Shown piece after piece: positions 1 through 6,570 of a DNA stretch of 8,074 nt. Origin of the DNA: Pseudomonadota bacterium (GTDB lineage Bacteria; Pseudomonadota; Gammaproteobacteria; Burkholderiales; Burkholderiaceae_D); the NCBI GenBank assembly GCA_018241865.1, contig JAFECY010000245.1, forward strand, positions 1-8,074. Reading direction: 5' to 3'. The notes beneath the pieces are model-generated. The model was not told the DNA's origin and did no database searches. It worked only from the letters and a program-made list of their open reading frames with translations. The translations under genes and the position numbers were made by a program. How positions within the stretch are numbered: position 1 is the stretch's first letter; the number at the start of each line of letters is the position of its first letter.

Positions 1-1722
1 GGCGTATTGATCGAGTTTTTCAAAGCCGGCTTGCTCGACCAGTTGATCCATTTCGGCTTGCGTGCGTCGCCGCATTACCCACGGCTGTCCCTGTCGATGA
101 CTGGTGAGCGAACGCGCAATCAATTCCAACTGCGGATGCCAAGGTTGATTGGTATAGACCAGATAGCCGCCTGCTTCCACCGCATCGGCCAAGCCGGCCA
201 GTGATGTGCGGATCAAGTGGTTGTCGGGGAATAGTTCGTACAGGCCGGACACCACCGCCAGCGTCGGCTTGGGCTGCAAGTTCGCCAGCGATTGACGGTC
301 GAAGGCATCGCCTTGATCGAATGCGGCGCAATGCTGCAAACCTTTTTCCGCGATCAACTTGCGACCGGCATCGACATTGATCTGGCTGTAATCGCGCAGA
401 CGAATACTGTCGGCTTGCGCGTCGCGTCCCTGTAAAGCTTCCAAAATGTAGCGGCCATGACCGGCGGCGATGTCGGTGATGGCGACTCGCTTGCCGGACG
501 CCTGCAGCGCATCGATGGCGCGGCCGAGCATGCGTTCCAGATGCGTCTTGCGGATGCGGATGCCGCGCCAGCCGATGCTGTCGAGATAGATGCGATCGAC
601 CAACTTGCCGAAGGGCGTCACGCCTGCGCTGCGATTGCGATACACATAATCGAGCGTGCTGCCGGAATCGAAGCCGGTGGCTACGCTCAGACGCATGCCG
701 GCCGACAGTTTGCCGCCAACGCCGATCCAGAAGCGCGACATGACCCAGTACGCGCGCGCTGCCAGCGAGGTCGCCGGTTGGCTGAGACGATCGAATTCTT
801 CCTTCACGTAACCGTGGCGGTCGGCATCGATCAGATTCGGTGCTGCCTGCGGGGCGGCGAACATGCGGCCGATGAAATCGCGCACTTTTGTCACAGCCAA
901 CTGTCGATCCTTCTCGCCCAGCGTGTCGTGATAGAAACCGTCGAGCACATGCTTTTCCTTGGTCGCGCTGCCAAGCCGGTTGAAAAAATCATGTTGCGGC
1001 GGATGGTGCACTACCCAGTCGGCACCGGAAATCAACAATTGGGTCGGCACATGGATTGCGCCGGCATCGGCGATCACACGCTCGGCGGTATCGTATAAAC
1101 CGAGCAGAATGTTGACGGCAATCGGCCGCGTAATCAGCGGGTCGCTGTCGTAGGAGGCGATGCGCGCTTGGTCGTGCGTCAAAAACTTGGCCTTGACGTA
1201 GGAATTGACGAAAAATTTGCCGCGCAATTTTTGCATCAAGGCCAACCCCGGCCGCGCCAGCGGCACGTATAGCTTGACCTTGAATGCCGGTGACGCCAGC
1301 ACCATGCAGCGAATCTGCGGCGCGTAATCGTGCACCCAAGCCGACACCACCACCGCGCCGACGCTTTGCGCGATCACGGCGATGTTGTCCATCCGAATGC
1401 CATAGGTCGTCGAAATATGGCGAACGAAGGCATCCACATCTTTGACCAGTACGCCGAAATTTTCGGCATAGCCGCGCTCGCCCGGCGAACGGCCGAGACC
1501 GCGCGCATCCCAAGCGAAGAAGGCATAACCCGGCATGTCGAGTTCATCGACCAGATGCGCCATGCGCGCGCCGTGTTCGTGGCCGCGATGAAATAACACG
1601 ATGGCTTTTTTCTCGCCTGCGGTATCGCTTGCCGGCCAGTATCGGTAAAACAATGCAGCCGCATCGAAAGAAGGAAAATGGTTTTCCTCGCAGGTGCGTG
1701 TCGTGTGAGTTGTTTCAGTCAT
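1..1722 (-). CDS. ynbC: Bifunctional alpha/beta hydrolase / class I SAM-dependent methyltransferase, YnbC-like (C-terminus cut by window edge)
   Basis: The frame is open for 574 codons from an ATG at 1722-1720 to the left edge with no stop. Residues about 38-290 resemble a serine hydrolase of the monoacylglycerol-lipase type: WDARGLGRS at 71-79, nucleophile elbow AQSVG with Ser120, likely acid Asp235 (SGAD) and likely catalytic His265 (GFYHD). After a linker, residues about 380-574 look like a Rossmann methyltransferase, with glycine-rich SAM loop DIAAGHGRY at 427-435 and the acidic residue after strand 2 probably Asp444. From memory, E. coli YnbC has the same fusion and about 585 residues, so roughly ten residues are probably missing here. 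The start overlaps the stop of the upstream acyltransferase gene (ATGA), with GAGGA just upstream. No signal peptide or membrane segment is evident, so it is probably cytoplasmic or peripheral. A role in trimming and methylating a lipid is inferred from context; the substrate is unknown. The elbow's first residue is Ala rather than Gly. Confidence 0.9.
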   Translation of the reverse strand, partial: MTETTHTTRTCEENHFPSFDAAALFYRYWPASDTAGEKKAIVLFHRGHEHGARMAHLVDELDMPGYAFFAWDARGLGRSPGERGYAENFGVLVKDVDAFVRHISTTYGIRMDNIAVIAQSVGAVVVSAWVHDYAPQIRCMVLASPAFKVKLYVPLARPGLALMQKLRGKFFVNSYVKAKFLTHDQARIASYDSDPLITRPIAVNILLGLYDTAERVIADAGAIHVPTQLLISGADWVVHHPPQHDFFNRLGSATKEKHVLDGFYHDTLGEKDRQLAVTKVRDFIGRMFAAPQAAPNLIDADRHGYVKEEFDRLSQPATSLAARAYWVMSRFWIGVGGKLSAGMRLSVATGFDSGSTLDYVYRNRSAGVTPFGKLVDRIYLDSIGWRGIRIRKTHLERMLGRAIDALQASGKRVAITDIAAGHGRYILEALQGRDAQADSIRLRDYSQINVDAGRKLIAEKGLQHCAAFDQGDAFDRQSLANLQPKPTLAVVSGLYELFPDNHLIRTSLAGLADAVEAGGYLVYTNQPWHPQLELIARSLTSHRQGQPWVMRRRTQAEMDQLVEQAGFEKLDQYA

Positions 1723-2375
1723 GTTTCCTCGCTGATGACGTGGGTTTTTTGTTTCAGACCTTGCATGCGTCCCCGCAGGTCAGTCATGTAGGTTTCTTTG
1801 TTTTCTGTCCAGAACAAGTGACGGCCGATGGCAACCTTGATGAAAAATGGCACTGGGATCAAACTGCCTTTCGGCATCGATTTGCCCAAACCATGCATGT
1901 AGATCGGCACCACCGGCGCTTGCGGAAATCGTTTAGCGAGATGCCAGATGCCGGATTTCAGTTCGGCCATCCGTTCCGGCTCACCGCGCGTGCCTTCGGG
2001 GAAAATAACCAACACCTTGCCCGCCTCCAACGCGCGATAGCACGCTTCCAGCGGATCGGCCTCGCTCCCTGCGCCGCCGCGCACCACCGGGATGATGCCG
2101 ACCACATTCAGTGAAAACCATTTCAACAATTTTGTTTTGAAAAAATAATCGGCGGCGGCGGCCGGTTGCACCTGCGGTATCGACAGCAAAGGGAACAGCG
2201 ATAGCAATGCCAAAATATCGAGGTGGCTATTGTGATTGGCGGCGACGATGGCCGGCCCTTTCAATGGCAGGCGTTCACGGTGCCGCACATGGATGCCCAG
2301 CCACAACAGCACTACCGGATAGGCGATGCCTACGGCGAACAGCATGCGCAGCAAGGCGCGGATGCGGCTTTGCAT
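1719..2375 (-). CDS. 1-acyl-sn-glycerol-3-phosphate acyltransferase family protein (PlsC-like)
   Basis: This 218-residue protein has the length and motifs of the PlsC/LPLAT family, which moves an acyl chain from acyl-ACP or acyl-CoA to lysophosphatidate at the inner membrane. One hydrophobic segment lies at about residues 8-29. The catalytic HX4D motif is NHNSHLD, with His48 and Asp53. The acceptor-binding motif is FPEGTRG, with Glu127 to Arg130, and a VPIYM segment near 156-160 fits the fourth family block. The ATG lies 1 nt after the stop of the CdsA-like gene and has no clear ribosome-binding site, so it is probably translated by coupling. Its stop overlaps the start of the hydrolase-methyltransferase gene. 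As I recall, the E. coli ynb cluster has no such gene. It could be the cell's general PlsC or, more likely given its neighbours, a paralogue dedicated to this cassette. Confidence 0.93.
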   Translation of the reverse strand: MQSRIRALLRMLFAVGIAYPVVLLWLGIHVRHRERLPLKGPAIVAANHNSHLDILALLSLFPLLSIPQVQPAAAADYFFKTKLLKWFSLNVVGIIPVVRGGAGSEADPLEACYRALEAGKVLVIFPEGTRGEPERMAELKSGIWHLAKRFPQAPVVPIYMHGLGKSMPKGSLIPVPFFIKVAIGRHLFWTENKETYMTDLRGRMQGLKQKTHVISEET

Positions 2376-2376
2376 A

Positions 2377-3309
2377 TCAGTAATAAAGGTAGTAGATGAA
2401 ATGGAAAAACAACGGCGCGGTATAAGTCAGCGAATCGAGCCGGTCGAGGATGCCGCCGTGCCCCGGTAAAAGATTGCCGGAATCCTTGATGCCGATGTCG
2501 CGTTTGACCGCCGAGATCACCACATCGCCGATGAAGCCGAACAAACTAATCAGGACGCCCGCCAGCAAGGCATGCAAACTGCTCATCGGCGTGAACCACG
2601 GCGCCAGCAGCCAAGCCAACAAGGTAGTGGTCGCCATGCCTCCCAACAAACCCTCGACCGTTTTGTTAGGGCTGACCGTGGGCACAGCCTTGTGCTTGCC
2701 GAGCAGCTTGCCCCACAGGTATTGGGCGACATCGTTGCCTTGCGTGAGCAGCAACAGGAAAAACACCAGCATCTCGCCGCTGACCACGCCATGCGCGCCG
2801 GTTTTAGGCGGCAACTGCAACAGGTAAGCGACATGGCTCAGGCTGAACACCGTGGTCATCAAGCCCCACTGAATCGTGCCGGCGGCGCGCAGATAACCTT
2901 GCGTCTCGCCGACAGTGACCATCCGCATCGGCAGCAACAGAAACATATAAACCGGAATGAAGATGATGAACATGCCGTACCACGCCATGCCGACCCACAG
3001 GTATTGAATCGGAATCGATAGATAAGCCAGCAGCAACACGCTGTTATCGGCGCGGCGAGTCGGTGCGATCGACAGAAATTCCTTTAGCGCCATGAAGCTG
3101 ACGATGGCCATCAGAACGATGGCGACTGTACGATTGAAGGTCAGCGCCAAAAACGCGATGCTCACCAACCACCACCAAGTCTGGATGCGTAATTTCAGTT
3201 CGACATAATTTTTCCCGGGGCGCGCGCGCATCAGGCCGAAGGTGACCAACGAGGCTACGATCAAGACGGCGACGATGCCGCCGAAGGCATATTGCAACAG
3301 GCTGAACAA
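2377..3309 (-). CDS. ynbB: Phosphatidate cytidylyltransferase (CdsA family, YnbB-like)
   Basis: This 310-residue polytopic inner-membrane protein belongs to the CDP-diglyceride synthase family, which forms CDP-diacylglycerol from phosphatidate and CTP. Several strongly hydrophobic segments span the protein. The C-terminal family signature is intact at about residues 266-292: SAVKRDIGIKDSG, then LLPGHGGILDRLD, with the Lys-Arg, Lys-Asp, His-Gly-Gly and Asp-Arg-x-Asp elements all present, so it should be catalytically competent. I choose a TTG start at 3309 because GAGGAG lies six bases upstream. The frame continues upstream to an ATG at 3351, but that adds a charged 14-residue tail, overlaps the previous gene by 32 bases and lacks a site. 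The arrangement fits E. coli YnbB, a CdsA paralogue that I recall being linked to synthesis of the glycolipid MPIase. A separate housekeeping cdsA is expected elsewhere in the genome. Confidence 0.92.
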   Translation of the reverse strand: MFSLLQYAFGGIVAVLIVASLVTFGLMRARPGKNYVELKLRIQTWWWLVSIAFLALTFNRTVAIVLMAIVSFMALKEFLSIAPTRRADNSVLLLAYLSIPIQYLWVGMAWYGMFIIFIPVYMFLLLPMRMVTVGETQGYLRAAGTIQWGLMTTVFSLSHVAYLLQLPPKTGAHGVVSGEMLVFFLLLLTQGNDVAQYLWGKLLGKHKAVPTVSPNKTVEGLLGGMATTTLLAWLLAPWFTPMSSLHALLAGVLISLFGFIGDVVISAVKRDIGIKDSGNLLPGHGGILDRLDSLTYTAPLFFHFIYYLYY

Positions 3310-3315
3310 TTCACA

Positions 3316-3321
3316 CTCCTC
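3316..3321 (-). promoter_or_regulatory. Ribosome binding site GAGGAG deciding the TTG start of the CdsA-like gene
   Basis: On the minus strand GAGGAG is followed by six bases (TGTGAA) and then TTG. The GA of the site is also the last two bases of the TGA stop of the preceding phosphatidyltransferase gene. A terminating ribosome would therefore stand on this site, which suggests coupled translation of the two genes. Confidence 0.7.
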
Positions 3322-3931
3322 AGGATGACGCGGCGAGCGCTCGACGCGCACGATTGATGACGGTCCAAACCAGCAGGATGCTGACGATGAGCAGGGCCGG
3401 ATTCAAATAGGGCAGCAGGGGCACGCCTGCGCCAATCAGTAAACCGAACGCACCAAAGACGACAGCACGGTCGCTTTTTCCCAACGGCCCGTCGTAACGG
3501 CGACCGCCACCGATGACTTGCCCCAACACGCCGACATACTCGGTCATCACCGACAGAAAAATCACTAGCGCCACCAAGTCAGCGTACACACCCGCCAACA
3601 CGGCAAAAGGCGCATACAAAGCAGTATCCGACACGACATCACCTGCTTCGTTGAGAATCGCGCCGAGCCGGCTTTGCTGATGAAATTCACGCGCCAGCAT
3701 GCCGTCGATGGCGTTCAAGGCCATGCGCATCAACATGAATACGGGTAGTAAAAGAAAAGCGAGATGCTGATTCGTCTGCGCTTGCAGCAGCATCCAGCCG
3801 CCATAGCTTAGCGAGGCGAGGCAGGCTGCCGCGGTCACGCCATTCGCCGTAACACCCAGTCGATACAAGGCACCCGTCAAGGGACGCAACAAATTTTGAA
3901 ATTTCGGTTTCAGGTCGTAGATGGTCGGCAT
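3320..3931 (-). CDS. ynbA: CDP-alcohol phosphatidyltransferase family protein (YnbA-like)
   Basis: This 203-residue membrane protein belongs to the family that joins a phosphatidyl group from a CDP-lipid to an alcohol head group. Hydrophobic helices lie at about residues 32-50, 56-72, 104-138 and 156-194. The family motif is recognisable at 73-98: NAIDGMLAR, eight residues, Gly90, then AILNEAGD. Of the four conserved aspartates (DxxDGxxAR...GxxxDxxxD) the second (Asp76) and fourth (Asp98) are present, while the first and third are Asn73 and Asn94. A GKSDR segment lies near 151-155. I start at the ATG at 3931 (MPTIYDLKPKFQ), which matches the N-terminus of E. coli YnbA as I remember it. An in-frame ATG at 3994 would add 21 residues without a better site. 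It is the first gene of the coupled lipid cassette, 98 bases after ptsI. The alcohol acceptor cannot be read from the sequence. Confidence 0.9.
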   Translation of the reverse strand: MPTIYDLKPKFQNLLRPLTGALYRLGVTANGVTAAACLASLSYGGWMLLQAQTNQHLAFLLLPVFMLMRMALNAIDGMLAREFHQQSRLGAILNEAGDVVSDTALYAPFAVLAGVYADLVALVIFLSVMTEYVGVLGQVIGGGRRYDGPLGKSDRAVVFGAFGLLIGAGVPLLPYLNPALLIVSILLVWTVINRARRALAASS

Positions 3932-4030
3932 GACGGCGGGAGAAAAACGAATTGCCGCAAAAATAGCACACTCGACCGCCGCGCCCCTTGCCAATCTGGG
4001 CGTGGCGCAAAACGATACCGGAAGAGGCGT

Positions 4031-5779
4031 TTATAGCTGCCCGAGCTGGGTGACGGCTTCGGCGATGGCGGCAGGTTCGACCGTACGTAAAATTTTACGG
4101 GTCTGCATACCGAGGATGGTGAGGTCGCTGTTGAGAATTTCGTTTTTCACCGGCAACAACTGGGTTGGGTGCATCGAAAATTCGCGCAAACCCATGCCGA
4201 GCAGCAGGCGCGTGAGCTTGACATCGCCCGCCATCTCGCCGCACACCGAAACAGGAATCCGCTCGCGTGCGCCGGCAGCGATGATGCTCGATACCAAGTA
4301 CAACACTGCAGGGTGCAACGGATTGTACAAGTGCGCCACTTCATGATCGACACGGTCGATCGCCAGCGTGTACTGGATCAAATCGTTGGTGCCGATCGAG
4401 AGAAAATCCATGCGCTTGATGAACAAGGGCAGCGCCAACGCAGCGGCCGGGATCTCGATCATCGCGCCGATCGGAATGGCATCATCGAATTTCTTGTTTG
4501 CCTCACGCAATTGCGCTTTGGCTTGCGAGATCATCGACAGCGTTTGCTCGATCTCGAAAGCATGTGCCAACATCGGGATCAACAGCTTCACCGGGCCAAA
4601 CGCGGAAGCGCGCAAAATGGCGCGTAACTGGATCAGGAAAATTTGCGGCTCGGCCAGACAATAACGAATCGCACGCAAACCCAGTGCCGGGTTGAGCGCG
4701 GTTTGCTCGGCGGCGTCGAGCGGTTTGTCGGCGCCGATGTCGAGCGTGCGGATCGTCACCGGTCGCCCTTTCATCATCGTCACCGCTTTGCGGTAAGCCT
4801 CGAATTGCTCGTCTTCCGAAGGCAGCTTATCCACATTGCCGGTGCGGCCCATGAATAAAAATTCGGAACGGAACAATCCGATGCCGGAAGAGCCGGCTTC
4901 CATCGCTGCCGCGCAATCCTCCGGCAATTCGATGTTTGCACACAGGCTGATTTCCACGCCGTCTTTGGTGATGGCCGGCGTTTTTTTCAGCTTCGACAGC
5001 TTTTTGCGCTCACGCAGTTGGCGCGCTTGACGCTCGCGATACTGCTCCAGCACCACGGGCGTAGGATCGACGATCACGACGCCGGCATCGCCGTCGATAA
5101 TCAGCCAGTCGTCCTGCGCGATCAGATCGGATGCATTGAACATGCCGACCGCCGCCGGAATGTCGAGACTGCGCGCGACGATGGCGGTGTGAGAGTTCTG
5201 GCCGCCGACATCCGTGACGAAGCCGCCAAAGGCGCGGTCCCTGAACTGCAGCATGTCGGCTGGGGAAATATCGTGCGCCACCACGATCATACGCACGGCC
5301 AGCTCGTCGCCATCGATCTTGGGCAGCGTAGTGGCGGTGCCGGTGAGTACTTTCAGTACACGCTCGCCGACTTGTTGAATGTCGGCTTTACGTTCGCGTA
5401 GATAGGGATCGTCGATTTCCTCGAATTGCGCCGATAGTTCGTCGATCTGGGTTACCAGCGCCCATTCGGCGTTGTAGTGTCGGCTGCGGATAATATCGAG
5501 CGGCACATCGACGATCATCGGGTCAGACAGGATCAGCGCGTGCACGTCGATGAAGGCACCCAACTCAGCCGGCGAATCCTTGGGCAGCGCGCTCCACAAT
5601 GTCTGCAATTCTTTGTGAACAGTAGCGATGGCGGCTTGCAAACGCTGCACCTCGGCTTCGACCTGTTCTTCCGCGATCAGGTAATGCTTGACGTCGAGCG
5701 CAGCCGGCGCGAGCAAATGCGCGCGGCCAATTGCGATGCCGCGTGATACCGGAATGCCGTGCAGGGTGAAAGATGCCAT
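4031..5779 (-). CDS. ptsI: Phosphoenolpyruvate-protein phosphotransferase, PTS enzyme I
   Basis: This 582-residue cytoplasmic enzyme takes phosphate from phosphoenolpyruvate and passes it to HPr, the first step of the PTS relay. Its length is that of a classical enzyme I, with no GAF domain, so it is not the nitrogen-type PtsP. The N-terminal HPr-binding region and swivelling phospho-histidine domain carry the active-site block GGQNSHTAIVAR with His197. The C-terminal PEP-binding barrel includes FRSEFLFM, the SIGTNDLIQYTLAIDR segment and SVCGEMAGD with its conserved Cys. I start at ATG 5779 (MASFTLHGIPVSRG), the usual N-terminus of the family. The frame extends upstream to 5833, but that 18-residue tail is charged and Cys-rich and lies in the ptsH-ptsI spacer. 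No good Shine-Dalgarno precedes 5779. It ends a run with gshA, gshB, the IIA gene and ptsH. Confidence 0.97.
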   Translation of the reverse strand: MASFTLHGIPVSRGIAIGRAHLLAPAALDVKHYLIAEEQVEAEVQRLQAAIATVHKELQTLWSALPKDSPAELGAFIDVHALILSDPMIVDVPLDIIRSRHYNAEWALVTQIDELSAQFEEIDDPYLRERKADIQQVGERVLKVLTGTATTLPKIDGDELAVRMIVVAHDISPADMLQFRDRAFGGFVTDVGGQNSHTAIVARSLDIPAAVGMFNASDLIAQDDWLIIDGDAGVVIVDPTPVVLEQYRERQARQLRERKKLSKLKKTPAITKDGVEISLCANIELPEDCAAAMEAGSSGIGLFRSEFLFMGRTGNVDKLPSEDEQFEAYRKAVTMMKGRPVTIRTLDIGADKPLDAAEQTALNPALGLRAIRYCLAEPQIFLIQLRAILRASAFGPVKLLIPMLAHAFEIEQTLSMISQAKAQLREANKKFDDAIPIGAMIEIPAAALALPLFIKRMDFLSIGTNDLIQYTLAIDRVDHEVAHLYNPLHPAVLYLVSSIIAAGARERIPVSVCGEMAGDVKLTRLLLGMGLREFSMHPTQLLPVKNEILNSDLTILGMQTRKILRTVEPAAIAEAVTQLGQL

Positions 5780-5825
5780 TGCTGTTGTTTGCCGATGGGG
5801 ACGCGGGGTTTTCTCGCAAACGCAA
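5779..5825 (-). other. Possible RNA hairpin in the ptsH-ptsI spacer, reaching the ptsI start codon
   Basis: The 63-base spacer is long for this operon. On the minus strand GTTTGC (5821-5816) can pair with GCAAAC (5792-5787) around a 23-base loop. Outside it TTGC (5825-5822) can pair with GCAA (5782-5779), leaving AACA unpaired. The outer pairing includes the A of the ptsI ATG, so it could limit initiation. The stems are short and may be chance. Confidence 0.25.
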
Positions 5826-5842
5826 TCCCACAATTAAAGAAG

Positions 5843-6112
5843 CTACTCGCCCTCACCAAACTTATCATCGATCAGCGCCGTCAGTGCGGCGAAGCATTCC
5901 TGCTCGTCCGGCCCTTCGACTTCCAACTCGACGACCGTGCCCTTGCCCGCCGCCAGCATCATCACGCCCATGATGGACTTCGCGTTGACGCGACGCTTGT
6001 TGCGCGTCATCCAGACTTCACTTTTGTATTTGGCCGCCAGTTGCGTCAGCTTGGCGGAAGCGCGAGCATGCAGGCCGAGCTTGTTGATGATTTCGATTTC
6101 TTTCTGCACCAT
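5843..6112 (-). CDS. ptsH: Phosphocarrier protein HPr
   Basis: This 89-residue cytoplasmic phosphocarrier receives phosphate from enzyme I and gives it to EIIA proteins. The phosphorylated His15 sits in the family motif NKLGLHARAS. Ser46 in NAKSIMGVM is the residue that HPr kinase/phosphorylase modifies in bacteria that have that enzyme; the surrounding sequence is well conserved, so regulation by Ser46 phosphorylation is plausible (inference, as hprK is not in the window). The full family length is present and the start is clear at MVQKEIEI. An AAGGA lies about 12 bases before the ATG, rather far. It follows the IIA gene by 26 bases and precedes ptsI by 63. Confidence 0.97.
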   Translation of the reverse strand: MVQKEIEIINKLGLHARASAKLTQLAAKYKSEVWMTRNKRRVNAKSIMGVMMLAAGKGTVVELEVEGPDEQECFAALTALIDDKFGEGE

Positions 6113-6138
6113 GTTTGCGTCGTTTCCTTATCGTTTTT

Positions 6139-6546
6139 TTAGTCCGAATCCAAGCACGCCCGATTTTCTACTCGCGTCATGCCATTTTGACCGCCTGCCA
6201 ACGCCATCTCGGTCACTGCATCTAGCGTATCGGTGCGATACGACAGCGCGCGCAACAACATCGGCAAACTGATGCCAGTAATGACCTCGGTTTTGCCCGG
6301 CTCGCGCAGCGCCAGCGTGCAATTGCAAGGCGTGCCGCCCATGACGTCGGTAATCACCAGCACGCCACTGCCGTCGTTGATGCGGGCAATCGCTTCGGCA
6401 GCCAATTGCTTGACCACGTTCGGGTCTTGGTCGGCGATGACGTCAATCGCTTCTAGCCGTTCCGGTCGCGTGCCAAACACGTGCGCGGCGGCGGTGATGA
6501 ACGCCTGGCCGAGCGGTGCGTGCGTCAAAAGAAGAATACCTATCAT
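6139..6546 (-). CDS. PTS sugar transporter subunit IIA, mannose family (EIIA-Man type)
   Basis: This 135-residue soluble protein is a single-domain EIIA of the mannose/fructose/sorbose family. The N-terminus MIGILLLTHAPLG carries the likely phosphorylated His9, matching the active histidine near residue 10 of ManX. The central block DVMGGTPCNCTLAL is the family's GG(T/S)PxN signature. It would receive phosphate from HPr, encoded next. Many ManX-type proteins are fused to or followed by IIB, IIC and IID; none is here. The protein ends shortly after a low-complexity C-terminal tail, so no IIB domain is attached. With HPr and EI it forms the incomplete PTS common in betaproteobacteria, thought to act in regulation rather than sugar uptake. 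It lies 24 bases after gshB and 26 before ptsH, within one likely operon. No specific gene symbol is given because its sugar or regulatory partner is unknown. Confidence 0.93.
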   Translation of the reverse strand: MIGILLLTHAPLGQAFITAAAHVFGTRPERLEAIDVIADQDPNVVKQLAAEAIARINDGSGVLVITDVMGGTPCNCTLALREPGKTEVITGISLPMLLRALSYRTDTLDAVTEMALAGGQNGMTRVENRACLDSD

Positions 6547-6570
6547 GGCGATGCAATACGGTGTCGAGGA

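Noticed and set aside
457..1098. Plus-strand open frame of 213 codons
   Set aside because: It lies antisense within the hydrolase-methyltransferase gene, whose own frame has clear motifs throughout. The translation has no recognisable domain and fits a codon-bias shadow in G+C-rich DNA.
989..1513. Minus-strand open frame of 174 codons
   Set aside because: It is an alternate frame on the same strand inside the hydrolase-methyltransferase gene. It is rich in Arg, Ala and Cys and has no domain character.
1629..2114. Plus-strand open frame of 161 codons
   Set aside because: It is antisense to the acyltransferase and the start of the hydrolase gene, with no ribosome site or domain.
3932..3994. 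N-terminal extension of the phosphatidyltransferase (21 codons)
   Set aside because: The ATG at 3931 gives the start expected for the family. The extension looks like translated spacer and has no better ribosome site.
5780..5833. N-terminal extension of ptsI (18 codons)
   Set aside because: Enzyme I proteins normally begin near the F-x-L-x-G-I-P-V-S segment. The extension is charged and Cys-containing, and probably non-coding spacer.
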